Origin: Clostridium sp. AM34-11AC
Lineage (GTDB): Bacteria; Bacillota; Clostridia; Lachnospirales; Lachnospiraceae
DNA length: 20,641 nucleotides
Direction: 5' to 3'
Assembly (NCBI RefSeq): GCF_003435375.1
Contig: NZ_QWGL01000040.1
Span: 1-20,641 of the forward strand
Within the stretch, counting starts at the first letter, position 1, and every line of letters starts with the position of its first letter. This document shows, piece after piece, positions 1 through 7,870 of the stretch. The translations under genes and the position numbers were made by a program. Under the pieces are notes generated by a model that saw nothing but the letters and a program-made list of their open reading frames with translations, had not been told where the DNA came from and searched no databases.

Positions 1-525
1 ACATGGAATATCGTGATGGGCGTCTTTGATATGGCGCAGAGCGTAGTGGCGCAGGCGGCAGGGATTATCAATTCGGATGCGTCCATTGACATTTCCTCAG
101 TTATGACCGATCTGGAACCGAGGCTGATGGAAATGGATCTGGGACCGCTGTTCGGACTGTGGTTCCAATCCCTCTTTATTGGCATTACTATGTGGGCGTT
201 ATATATCTGTATCTTTATCGTTATTTATGGCCGTATGATCGAAATCTACCTTGTGACTTCGGTGGCTCCCGTTCCAATGGCTGCAATGATGGGTAAAGAA
301 TGGGGCGGTATGGGACAGAACTACCTCCGATCCCTGCTGGCGCTGGGCTTTCAGGCGTTTCTCATTATCGTCTGCGTGGCAATTTATGCTGTGCTGGTGC
401 AGAACATCGCTCTGGAAGATGACATCATCATGGCAATCTGGAGCTGCGTGGGCTACACCGTACTGCTGTGCTTTACGCTGTTCAAAACCGGCAGTCTCGC
501 AAAATCAGTCTTTCAGGCGCACTAA
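1..525 (+). CDS. VirB6/TrbL-like conjugal transfer membrane protein (5' end outside window)
   Basis: This is the C-terminal 174 residues of a polytopic inner-membrane protein of the type IV secretion channel. The frame is open from base 1, so the GTG at 13 and ATG at 16 are most likely internal codons and the true start lies upstream. Several hydrophobic segments are visible, for example around LWFQSLFIGITMWALYICIF and in the stretch ending near VGYTVLLCFTLF, and the protein ends SLAKSVFQAH. VirB6-like proteins form the membrane part of the DNA export channel, and in Tn1549-type elements this gene lies directly upstream of prgI and virB4. Here an MT-A70 methyltransferase gene is interposed, 13 bp downstream of the stop. 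Confidence 0.85.
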   Translation, partial: TWNIVMGVFDMAQSVVAQAAGIINSDASIDISSVMTDLEPRLMEMDLGPLFGLWFQSLFIGITMWALYICIFIVIYGRMIEIYLVTSVAPVPMAAMMGKEWGGMGQNYLRSLLALGFQAFLIIVCVAIYAVLVQNIALEDDIIMAIWSCVGYTVLLCFTLFKTGSLAKSVFQAH

Positions 526-538
526 AGGAGGGTTCTGT

Positions 539-1084
539 ATGAAAAAATATCAAATCATTTACGCAGACCCGCCATGGAACTACAAAGTATATTCCAAGAA
601 AGGATTGGGACGCAGTGCAGAAAGTCACTATCCGACCATGAGTATCGAGGATATTTGTGCGCTGCCAGTAGGCAACTTGGCGGATAAAGACTGTGCCTTG
701 TTTTTATGGGTCACGATTCCATGTTTACTGGAAGGTCTCTCAGTTCTGAAGGCATGGGGATTTACCTATAAAACCGTCGGCTTTGTTTGGGTAAAGCAAA
801 ATCGAAAGGCAGATAGCTTGTTCTGGGGAATGGGATATTGGACGCGCTCCAATGTGGAACTTTGTATCCTCGCAACGAAAGGACATCCCAAGCGTATAAA
901 CGCAGCTGTTCATCAGGTCATTGTCTCTCACATTGAAGAACATTCAAAAAAACCGCAGGAAGCCAGAGAACGCATTGTCTCATTGATGGGTGATCTCCCG
1001 CGCATAGAACTGTTTGCTCGTCAATCCACACCCGGTTGGGATGTGTGGGGAAATGAAGTGGACAGCTCTATTTCATTCCCATAA
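539..1084 (+). CDS. MT-A70 family adenine-N6 methyltransferase
   Basis: The product has 181 residues. The N-terminus IIYADPPWNY contains the DPPW catalytic motif of MT-A70 / N6-adenine methyltransferases, and LFLWVT and SNVELCILATKG match the later conserved blocks. Such enzymes transfer a methyl group from S-adenosylmethionine to adenine N6; here DNA is the likely substrate. The start is the ATG at 539, preceded by AAAGGAGGG at 524-532; the open frame upstream of it overlaps the VirB6-like gene and is not needed. The gene is an extra between VirB6-like and PrgI genes and looks less GC-rich than its neighbours, suggesting acquisition. No restriction partner is visible, so it is probably an orphan methylase that could shield transferred DNA from host restriction (inference). 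Confidence 0.87.
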   Translation: MKKYQIIYADPPWNYKVYSKKGLGRSAESHYPTMSIEDICALPVGNLADKDCALFLWVTIPCLLEGLSVLKAWGFTYKTVGFVWVKQNRKADSLFWGMGYWTRSNVELCILATKGHPKRINAAVHQVIVSHIEEHSKKPQEARERIVSLMGDLPRIELFARQSTPGWDVWGNEVDSSISFP

Positions 1085-1098
1085 AGGAGGTGGATAAT

Positions 1099-1554
1099 AT
1101 GGCTTATGTACCCGTACCCAAAGATTTAACCAAAGTCAAAACCAAGGTCATGTTCAATCTGACACGAAGGCAGCTGGTCTGCTTTACCGCCGGGGCGCTT
1201 GTAGGCGTACCGCTGTTCTTGTGGCTCCGTGAGCCTGCGGGAAACAGCATGGCTGCCATGTGTATGATGCTGGTCATGATGCCCTTCTTCCTGCTGGCAA
1301 TGTATGAAAAGCATGGACAGCCCCTGGAAAAGATCGTCGGCAACATCCTCAAAGTAGCTGTGATCCGTCCCAAGCAGCGTCCCTACCAGACCAATAACTT
1401 TTATGCCGTATTAAAGCGGCAGGAAATGCTCGATAAGGAGGGGTATGACATTGTTCACCGCAATGAAAAGCTGGCTGCGCCGTCTGCTGGGAAACCCGGA
1501 AGAAAAGACCGTGCATCCGGTAAAGACAAAGAAAAAGCTGTCCCGCGCCGATAA
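1099..1554 (+). CDS. PrgI family conjugal transfer protein
   Basis: The product is a 151-residue small membrane protein. It starts MAYVPVPKDLTKVKTKV, typical of the PrgI family, then has two hydrophobic segments (about residues 27-45 and 50-68: LVCFTAGALVGVPLFLWL and AAMCMMLVMMPFFLLAMY), followed by a soluble, lysine/arginine-rich tail. PrgI is a core part of Gram-positive type IV secretion systems and acts with the VirB4 ATPase, probably as the VirB3-like inner-membrane component. The ATG at 1099 is chosen because AAAGGAGGTGG lies at 1084-1094; the GTG at 1090 would fall inside this ribosome site. The 3' end overlaps the virB4 reading frame by 110 bp in a different frame, so the two are translationally linked. 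Confidence 0.88.
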   Translation: MAYVPVPKDLTKVKTKVMFNLTRRQLVCFTAGALVGVPLFLWLREPAGNSMAAMCMMLVMMPFFLLAMYEKHGQPLEKIVGNILKVAVIRPKQRPYQTNNFYAVLKRQEMLDKEGYDIVHRNEKLAAPSAGKPGRKDRASGKDKEKAVPRR

Positions 1555-3910
1555 GAAGCAGATCGAAGCGGCCATTGCCCGCGCCAACCGCACGGACAAA
1601 AAAGGAAAATCGGCACAGGACAGTATCCCCTATGAACGAATGTGGCCGGACGGGATCTGCCGCGTATCGGACAGCCACTACACAAAGACCATTCAGTTTC
1701 AGGACATCAACTATCAGCTCTCCCAAAATGAAGATAAGACCGCGATCTTTGAGGGCTGGTGTGATTTCCTCAATTATTTCGACAGCTCGATTCACTTCCA
1801 GCTGTCTTTTTTGAACCTTGCGGCATCGGAGGAGACCTTTGCCAACTCCATTTCCATTCCGCCCCAGGGGGATGCCTTTGACAGTATCCGTGAGGAATAT
1901 ACCACGATGCTGCAAAATCAGCTGGTCAGAGGCAACAACGGTCTCATCAAGACCAAATACCTGACCTTTGGTATCAACGCTGACAGCATCAAAGCCGCCA
2001 AGCCCCGTCTGGAGCGTATTGAGACCGATATACTCAATAACTTCAAGCGTCTTGGTGTAGCCGCCAGAACATTGGACGGTAAGGAAAGGCTTTCCCAGCT
2101 TCATGCGGTATTCCACATGGATGAACAGCTCCCGTTTCAGTTTGAATGGGACTGGCTGGCTCCTTCCGGCCTGTCCACGAAAGATTTTATTGCACCAAGC
2201 TCCTTTGAGTTCCGCACCGGCAAGCAGTTCCGTATGGGCAAGAAATACGGGGCTGTTTCTTTTTTGCAGATTTTAGCCCCAGAGCTGAATGACCGTCTGC
2301 TGGCTGATTTTCTGGATATGGAAAGCTCGCTCATTGTGAGTATGCACATTCAGTCGGTGGATCAGGTGAAAGCCATCAAAACGGTAAAGCGTAAGATTAC
2401 CGATCTGGACCGCAGTAAGATTGAGGAACAGAAAAAAGCAGTCCGCGCCGGATACGACATGGACATCATTCCTTCTGACCTTGCCACCTACGGCAGCGAA
2501 GCGAAAAAGCTGTTGCAGGATTTGCAGAGCCGAAACGAGAGAATGTTCCTGGTCTCCTTTTTGGTGCTGAACACAGCGGACACCCCCCGTCAGCTTGGCA
2601 ACAACATCTTTCAGGCAGGCTCTATTGCCCAGAAGTATAACTGCCAGCTGACCAGACTGGACTTCCAGCAGGAAGAAGGGCTGATGAGCTGTCTGCCCCT
2701 GGGACTCAATCAGATCGAGATTCAGCGAGGGCTGACCACCAGTTCCACAGCTATCTTTGTGCCCTTCACTACGCAGGAACTGTTCCAGAACGGGAAAGAA
2801 GCTCTGTACTACGGCATCAATGCTCTGTCCAACAACCTCATCATGGTGGATAGAAAGCTGCTGAAAAACCCCAACGGCCTGATTCTGGGTACGCCGGGTT
2901 CCGGTAAGTCCTTCAGCGCAAAACGAGAAATTGCCAACTGCTTTTTGCTTACCAATGATGATGTCATCATCTGTGACCCGGAAGCGGAGTACGCACCTCT
3001 GGTGGATCGTCTGCATGGGCAGGTCATCAAGATCTCGCCTACCTCAACCAACTACATCAATCCGATGGATCTGAACCTGGACTATTCGGATGATGAAAGC
3101 CCGCTGTCCCTCAAGTCTGACTTTATCCTCAGCTTGTGTGAGCTGATCGTGGGCGGTAAGGACGGATTGCAGCCGGTGCAGAAAACCATCATCGACCGTT
3201 GTGTGCGTCTGGTCTATCAGACCTACCTCAATGACCCGCGCCCGGAGAATATGCCCATACTGGAGGACCTATATAACCTGCTCCGTTCACAGGAGGAAAA
3301 GGAAGCCCAGTATATCGCCACGGCCCTTGAAATCTATGTAACCGGCTCCCTCAATGTGTTCAATCACCAGAGCAATGTGGACATCAATAACCGCATTGTC
3401 TGCTATGACATTAAGGAGCTGGGCAAGCAACTCAAGAAAATCGGTATGTTGGTGGTCCAGGATCAGGTGTGGAACCGCGTTACCATTAACCGCGCTGCCC
3501 ACAAGTCCACCCGCTACTACATCGACGAGATGCACTTGCTTTTGAAGGAGGAACAGACCGCTGCTTATACGGTAGAAATCTGGAAGCGATTCAGAAAATG
3601 GGGCGGTATTCCGACAGGTATCACCCAGAATGTCAAAGACCTTTTGAGCAGCCGCGAGGTAGAGAACATCTTTGAAAACTCGGACTTCGTGTATATGCTC
3701 AACCAGGCAGGCGGAGACCGTCAGATACTTGCCAAGCAGCTGGGTATTTCCACACACCAATTATCTTATGTGACCCACTCCGGTGAGGGCGAGGGCCTGC
3801 TGTTTTATGGCTCTACAATCCTGCCTTTCGTGGATCACTTCCCGAAGAATACCGAGCTTTACCGCATTATGACCACCAAACCCCAGGAACTGAAAAAGGA
3901 GGATGAATAA
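1445..3910 (+). CDS. VirB4/TraE-like conjugation ATPase
   Basis: The product has 821 residues. It is the cytoplasmic ATPase that energises type IV secretion in Gram-positive ICEs. Walker A is GTPGSGKS at residues 482-489 and Walker B is YYIDEMH with D694-E695; the KFRKWGGIPTGITQN-like stretch follows (here RFRKWGGIPTGITQN). The N-terminal half has the typical ERMWPDGICRVSD and GWCDFLNYFDSSI segments. The start at 1445 has AAGGAGGGG just upstream but only a very short spacer; an ATG at 1466 (MKSWLRRLLG) is an equally good candidate and matches the usual N-terminus better. The beginning lies inside prgI. The next gene starts 2 bp after the stop, with a ribosome site formed by the last codons. 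Confidence 0.93.
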   Translation: MTLFTAMKSWLRRLLGNPEEKTVHPVKTKKKLSRADKKQIEAAIARANRTDKKGKSAQDSIPYERMWPDGICRVSDSHYTKTIQFQDINYQLSQNEDKTAIFEGWCDFLNYFDSSIHFQLSFLNLAASEETFANSISIPPQGDAFDSIREEYTTMLQNQLVRGNNGLIKTKYLTFGINADSIKAAKPRLERIETDILNNFKRLGVAARTLDGKERLSQLHAVFHMDEQLPFQFEWDWLAPSGLSTKDFIAPSSFEFRTGKQFRMGKKYGAVSFLQILAPELNDRLLADFLDMESSLIVSMHIQSVDQVKAIKTVKRKITDLDRSKIEEQKKAVRAGYDMDIIPSDLATYGSEAKKLLQDLQSRNERMFLVSFLVLNTADTPRQLGNNIFQAGSIAQKYNCQLTRLDFQQEEGLMSCLPLGLNQIEIQRGLTTSSTAIFVPFTTQELFQNGKEALYYGINALSNNLIMVDRKLLKNPNGLILGTPGSGKSFSAKREIANCFLLTNDDVIICDPEAEYAPLVDRLHGQVIKISPTSTNYINPMDLNLDYSDDESPLSLKSDFILSLCELIVGGKDGLQPVQKTIIDRCVRLVYQTYLNDPRPENMPILEDLYNLLRSQEEKEAQYIATALEIYVTGSLNVFNHQSNVDINNRIVCYDIKELGKQLKKIGMLVVQDQVWNRVTINRAAHKSTRYYIDEMHLLLKEEQTAAYTVEIWKRFRKWGGIPTGITQNVKDLLSSREVENIFENSDFVYMLNQAGGDRQILAKQLGISTHQLSYVTHSGEGEGLLFYGSTILPFVDHFPKNTELYRIMTTKPQELKKEDE

Positions 3911-3912
3911 CT

Positions 3913-4287
3913 ATGAAACAGAATATTTGCGAACTTGATACCATGATTTTTTTCCGTGAGGCATTGGAGGCTCACGAATTCATGTTGCTTCCGGTAATGG
4001 CCTCCGCTGTTGTTGAGTGTCGTACCGCTGACAAAGAACTCAAAACCTTGAATGAGGATGGCGAAATTGGTCTTGCCCGTCTCTTTTCGATTTGGGCGAA
4101 TATGATGTGTGCCCCTGGTGCAGCAACCATTGTAGGGTGCAGACCTATCACAATGCTCTCTGAGATTCTGGCGCAAGTCCATGCGTATCTCACCGTGCAT
4201 CCGCTATATGATCCGGAAGGTTTGGCCCTCTATGTGGAGCTGCACCACATGATGGATGCTATCCTAATGGGTGATTGGTTTGAATAA
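3913..4287 (+). CDS. Small protein of unknown function inside the transfer operon
   Basis: The 124-residue product is not recognised. It starts MKQNICELDTMIFFREALEAHEFMLLP and contains a cysteine- and methionine-rich middle part (ANMMCAPGAATIVGC). It has no clear signal peptide or certain membrane helix and is probably a soluble, mainly helical protein. The ATG at 3913 is preceded by AAAAAGGAGG from the end of virB4. The 3' end overlaps the start of the CHAP hydrolase gene by 17 bp, so it is built into the operon. Its base composition looks more balanced than the GC-rich codons of virB4, and it separates two genes that usually adjoin in this ICE family, suggesting an accessory insertion. Confidence 0.75.
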   Translation: MKQNICELDTMIFFREALEAHEFMLLPVMASAVVECRTADKELKTLNEDGEIGLARLFSIWANMMCAPGAATIVGCRPITMLSEILAQVHAYLTVHPLYDPEGLALYVELHHMMDAILMGDWFE

Positions 4288-5989
4288 AGAGCCGCGCCTG
4301 CGCTTTACTGATGAGGAACGGTCGGACCCTGCACTGGAAAAGCCGATCCGCAAAACGGAGAAAGCTGCGGCCAGAGCAGATAAGGCGCAGGCCAATATCC
4401 CAAAGAAAAAGGTCAGGCAGACGGTCATCGACCCGGATACCGGAAAAAAGACCTCGAAGCTGACCTTTGAGGACAAGAAAAAGCCACCCTCCAAACTTTC
4501 TCAAGGGGTCAAGGAAGCTCCCGTCCATCTGGTTGCGGGCAAACTCCACAAAGAGATCCGGGAAACAGAACAGGACAATGTGGGCGTGGAAAGCGCCCAC
4601 AAGTCCGAGGAAGCGGTGGAGACCGGCGCTTATCTGGTGCGGGAGGGCTATCACAGCCACAAGCTGAAGCCGTACCGCAAAGCAGCACAGGCAGAGCGCC
4701 AACTGGAAAAGGCAAATGTAAATGTTCTGTACCAGAAATCTTTGCAGGAAAATCCCCAGTTTGCCAGCAATCCACTTTCCCGCTGGCAGCAAAAGCAGGC
4801 CATCAAAAAGCAGTATGCCGCCGCCAAGCGCACCGGTCAGACTGCCGGAAATACCGCCCAGGCTGCGTCCAAAACCGGAAAAGCCGCAAGGACGGTAAAA
4901 GAAAAGGCACAGCAGGCAGGGGCATTCGTCATGCGCCACAAGAAGGGCTTCCTGATCGCAGGGGTTTTGTTCCTCATCGTCTGTATGCTGATGAATACCA
5001 TGTCCTCCTGCTCTATGATGGCACAGAGTATTGGTTCTGTAATTTCCGGCACTACCTATCCATCGGATGACCCGGAAATGCTGGCGGTGGAGGCAGATTA
5101 TGCAGACAGAGAAGCTCGGTTGCAGGAGAAAATCGACAACATCGAAAGCAGCCACCCAGGGTATGACGAGTATCGCTATAACCTGGATATGATTGGCCAT
5201 GACCCCCATGAGCTGGCGGCAGTTCTCTCTGCTGTCTTGCAAGGCTATACACGCCACAGCGCACAGGCAGAGTTGAGTCGTGTGTTTGATGCACAGTATC
5301 AGCTCACGCTGAGAGAAGAAATTCAGATTCGCACTTACACTGACGAAGACGGGGATGAGCATGAATATGAATATCGTATTCTCCATGTAACTTTAACAAG
5401 CCGTTCCATTGCCTCTCTTGCGCCAGAACTACTGACTCCGGAGCAGATGGAGATGTACCAGGTCTACCGACAGACTATGGGCAATAAGCCGCTGTTATTT
5501 GGTGGCGGTTCCCCCGATACAGGTGTTTCTGAAGATTTGACTGGTGTTGAATTTATCAATGGCTCCCGCCCCGGCAATCCGCAGCTGGTGGAACTGGCGA
5601 AAAGTCAGGTGGGCAATGTGGGAGGACAACCTTATTGGAGCTGGTACGGCTTTGACTCCCGTGTGGAATGGTGTGCCTGCTTTGTATCATGGTGCTATGG
5701 TCAATCCGGTCGAACGGAACCACGCTTTGCTGGTTGTCAGTCTCAGGGTGTTCCGTGGTTCCAGTCTCATGGACAGTGGGGCGCACGAGGATATGAAAAC
5801 ATTGCCCCCGGTGATGCCATTTTCTTCGATTGGGGTCTGGATGGTTCCGCAGACCATGTGGGAATTGCTGTCGGCACCGATGGCAGCCGTGTTTATACCG
5901 TGGAGGGAAATTCCGGCGATGCCTGCAAGATCAAAAGTTATGACCTGAATTATCAGAGTATCAAGGGCTACGGCCTGATGAACTGGTAA
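4271..5989 (+). CDS. CHAP-domain peptidoglycan hydrolase, CD1108/Orf14-like conjugation protein
   Basis: The 572-residue product probably opens the cell wall for the conjugation channel. Residues 1-220 are a charged cytoplasmic part rich in Lys, Ala and Gln (starting near PRLRFTDEERSDPALEKPI). One membrane helix lies around residues 228-245 (GFLIAGVLFLIVCMLMNTM). A coiled region with ADYADREARLQEKIDNIE follows, and residues from about 435 form a CHAP cysteine amidase domain: VEWCACFVSWC with the likely nucleophile C468, then ADHVGI carrying the histidine and VEGNSGD carrying the acidic/asparagine position. The start is GTG at 4271 or TTG at 4280; neither has a strong ribosome site, so translation is probably coupled to the overlapping gene upstream. 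No separate lysozyme-like domain is evident. Confidence 0.87.
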   Translation: MIGLNKEPRLRFTDEERSDPALEKPIRKTEKAAARADKAQANIPKKKVRQTVIDPDTGKKTSKLTFEDKKKPPSKLSQGVKEAPVHLVAGKLHKEIRETEQDNVGVESAHKSEEAVETGAYLVREGYHSHKLKPYRKAAQAERQLEKANVNVLYQKSLQENPQFASNPLSRWQQKQAIKKQYAAAKRTGQTAGNTAQAASKTGKAARTVKEKAQQAGAFVMRHKKGFLIAGVLFLIVCMLMNTMSSCSMMAQSIGSVISGTTYPSDDPEMLAVEADYADREARLQEKIDNIESSHPGYDEYRYNLDMIGHDPHELAAVLSAVLQGYTRHSAQAELSRVFDAQYQLTLREEIQIRTYTDEDGDEHEYEYRILHVTLTSRSIASLAPELLTPEQMEMYQVYRQTMGNKPLLFGGGSPDTGVSEDLTGVEFINGSRPGNPQLVELAKSQVGNVGGQPYWSWYGFDSRVEWCACFVSWCYGQSGRTEPRFAGCQSQGVPWFQSHGQWGARGYENIAPGDAIFFDWGLDGSADHVGIAVGTDGSRVYTVEGNSGDACKIKSYDLNYQSIKGYGLMNW

Positions 5990-6018
5990 CAGAGATTTTT
6001 TAGAAGGAGTGATAGACG

Positions 6019-6270
6019 ATGGCAAAGAACAAAATTGAACGCATTGACCAGGAGATTACAAAGGTCCGCGAGAAGATCGCAGAATATCAGGAAAAGCTCA
6101 AGGCGCTGGAGGCACAGAAAATCGAGGCAGAAAATCTGGAGATCGTCCAGATGGTGCGCGCTTTGCGTATGACCCCTGCCCAGCTGAGCGCCATGCTGTC
6201 CGGCGGCACAGTTTCCGGCAGTATGGTGGATGACAACAACGAACAGGAGGAAAACAGCTATGAGGAATAA
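6019..6270 (+). CDS. DUF4315 family coiled-coil protein
   Basis: The 83-residue product starts MAKNKIERIDQEITKVREKIAEYQEKLKALEAQKIEAENLEIVQMVRALRMTPAQL in pattern, that is, a long N-terminal coiled coil (about residues 3-42) followed by a short MTPAQLSAML helix. This is the recalled signature of DUF4315, a small protein found between the CD1108-like hydrolase and DUF4366 genes in Tn1549-type ICEs. Its biochemical role is unknown; the coiled coil suggests a structural or adaptor role in the transfer machinery. The ATG at 6019 has AAGGAG at 6004-6009. The 3' end overlaps the next gene by 11 bp. Confidence 0.87.
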   Translation: MAKNKIERIDQEITKVREKIAEYQEKLKALEAQKIEAENLEIVQMVRALRMTPAQLSAMLSGGTVSGSMVDDNNEQEENSYEE

Positions 6271-7012
6271 ACGATTGCTCCGAACACTTTCCGCCCTTTG
6301 CCTGACGCTGGTTCTGGCATCGGGCTTTACTGTTCCCGCTTTTGCCCAGGGCGCAGCGCCGCCCCCGGCAGAGGATACCTCCAATGACAGCAATGTGTTG
6401 GTGGAAGAAACGGAAAAAGCACCTCCGCTGACCCCGGAAGGCAACGCCGCTCTGGTGGATGATTTTGGGGGCAACAAGCAGCTCATTACCGTTACCACCA
6501 AAGCAGGCAACTATTTTTATATCCTGATCGACAGGGCCAACGAGGATAAAAAGACTGCTGTTCACTTTCTGAACCAGGTGGATGAAGCGGATCTGATGGC
6601 GCTGATGGAGGATGGAACAGCCAAAGAGGAGCCGCCTGCGGTGTGTAGCTGTTCGACAAAATGTGAAACAGGGACAGTCAATACGGCCTGCCCGGTCTGT
6701 GCAACCGATATGAGCAAATGTACGGGCAAAGCACCGGAACCTCCGGCAGAAACACCGGAGCCGGAAAAAGAGAAGCCTGCCGGACTGAACCCGGCTGCCC
6801 TGATCCTTCTGCTTGCTCTATTGGGCGGCGGTGGCGTATTTGCCTACTTGAAGCTCGTTAAGAATAAACCTAAGACCAAGGGCAATGACAGCCTGGACGA
6901 TTATGATTATGGCGAGGAAGATTCCGAGGAATGGGAAACCGAGGATGAAGAAGTCCTTGAGGATGGTTTTGAGGGTTCTGACCCTAATGAGGAAAGCGAT
7001 AGAACAGATTGA
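6260..7012 (+). CDS. DUF4366 family secreted, membrane-anchored transfer protein
   Basis: The product has 250 residues. A signal peptide (MRNKRLLRTLSALCLTLVLASG, likely cleaved after VPAFA near residue 29) leads to an extracellular domain with FYILIDRANEDKKTAVHFLNQVDEADLMAL, a cysteine cluster (CSCSTKC and CPVC, possibly disulfide-bonded or metal-binding), a proline-rich linker, a membrane helix at about residues 175-197 and a strongly acidic C-terminal tail (DDYDYGEEDSEEWETEDEE). This layout is typical of DUF4366 proteins of clostridial ICEs, thought to be surface components of the mating apparatus. The ATG at 6260 follows CAGGAGG within the end of the DUF4315 gene. Its function is not established. 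Confidence 0.87.
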   Translation: MRNKRLLRTLSALCLTLVLASGFTVPAFAQGAAPPPAEDTSNDSNVLVEETEKAPPLTPEGNAALVDDFGGNKQLITVTTKAGNYFYILIDRANEDKKTAVHFLNQVDEADLMALMEDGTAKEEPPAVCSCSTKCETGTVNTACPVCATDMSKCTGKAPEPPAETPEPEKEKPAGLNPAALILLLALLGGGGVFAYLKLVKNKPKTKGNDSLDDYDYGEEDSEEWETEDEEVLEDGFEGSDPNEESDRTD

Positions 7013-7056
7013 ACTATTTGAGCGTAGCGTATTTCAAATCATTGCGGGATAAGGGA

Positions 7057-7086
7057 CAGAGGACAGGGAGAAATTCCTGTCCTCTG
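7057..7086 (+). other. Perfect 11-bp stem hairpin between transfer genes
   Basis: CAGAGGACAGG at 7057-7067 pairs with CCTGTCCTCTG at 7076-7086 across an 8-nt loop. No run of T follows, so it is not a classical intrinsic terminator. It sits in the only sizeable gap (7013-7162) of the transfer operon, between DUF4366 and the unknown gene at 7163, and could limit read-through or stabilise the upstream mRNA end. Confidence 0.55.
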
Positions 7087-7162
7087 CTGCTCTACTCACT
7101 CTCTTACTGCAAATCCACACCCAAAATCAGCAGCACATGGTCAAAGAAAGGAGGACCTCACA

Positions 7163-7870
7163 ATGAACACATGGAACTGGTTATTACACTTTCTGATTAT
7201 TTTTGATCTGGTCGCCTTCGGAATTTACTTTGGAGGAGACATTCTTTTCACTGCTATCAGCAAAGTTCAAAAAAAGTCAAAGAAGGACGATGACTTGGAT
7301 CTTTATGATTTTGAAATTGAGACCGCACCCCAAAAGCGCTCTTTATGTGTGGACTCAATCCGAATGCTTTATTCTGGTGAGATAGATGAATTTGTGGAAA
7401 AGGAACTGTTGCCTGATGCAGCGGAGACCATGAACGCTTTATCTGAAGCTGAAAAAACAGCAGTTAGCCTGTTACTAAAAGCTTATATCGGTTTTTTGAG
7501 CGAAGAAGCAACGGTAGATGAACAAAGTTTTCCCATGGTTAAGGAACTGTTGTCTTATACACAGGGCAGCAAAGAAGATGGTGAAAAAGACGCCATAGAT
7601 TGTCTGATGGAAGATACGGTCAGCAGAACCCACAGACATCGAGAATATTACAACAATTATCAACGCTATCAGCTGATGCAGGTGGATAAAGAGCGTGTGA
7701 TTATGGCCTGCAATATCATAATCAATGATTTGATTGGCAGGTTGTACCGATATGATTATCACTTTGGCTATGACATTACACTTGCCTCAGAACACAGCAT
7801 TGCAAAAAAACTGTCTGATGATTGGCAGGATGAATGGGAGGTTGAAGAATATGAAGCTGGTGATTGCTGA
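7163..7870 (+). CDS. Membrane-anchored protein of unknown function
   Basis: The 235-residue product is not recognised. One N-terminal membrane helix is visible (about residues 6-30: WLLHFLIIFDLVAFGIYFGG), followed by a basic stretch (KVQKKSKKDDD) and a long, charged, mainly helical soluble part with conserved-looking pieces such as RHREYYNNYQRYQLMQVDKERVI. The charge pattern suggests that the soluble part faces the cytoplasm. The ATG at 7163 has AAAGGAGG at 7147-7154. The 3' end overlaps topB by 20 bp. Its A/T-richer codons contrast with topB and DUF4366, and it is not a usual member at this position, so it looks like an accessory gene added to the ICE operon. Confidence 0.72.
   Translation: MNTWNWLLHFLIIFDLVAFGIYFGGDILFTAISKVQKKSKKDDDLDLYDFEIETAPQKRSLCVDSIRMLYSGEIDEFVEKELLPDAAETMNALSEAEKTAVSLLLKAYIGFLSEEATVDEQSFPMVKELLSYTQGSKEDGEKDAIDCLMEDTVSRTHRHREYYNNYQRYQLMQVDKERVIMACNIIINDLIGRLYRYDYHFGYDITLASEHSIAKKLSDDWQDEWEVEEYEAGDC

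Noticed and set aside
386..538. Longer start for the MT-A70 methylase
   Set aside because: It overlaps the VirB6-like gene and its translation has no family character; ATG 539 has AAAGGAGGG in front.
539..1084. Restriction-modification system
   Set aside because: Only the methyltransferase is visible; neighbouring genes are conjugation genes, not an endonuclease.
4259..5386. Long open frame on the - strand opposite the CHAP hydrolase
   Set aside because: It lies entirely antisense to a well-supported gene, has no ribosome site and no recognisable domains. The same applies to the other long - strand frames opposite virB4 and topB.
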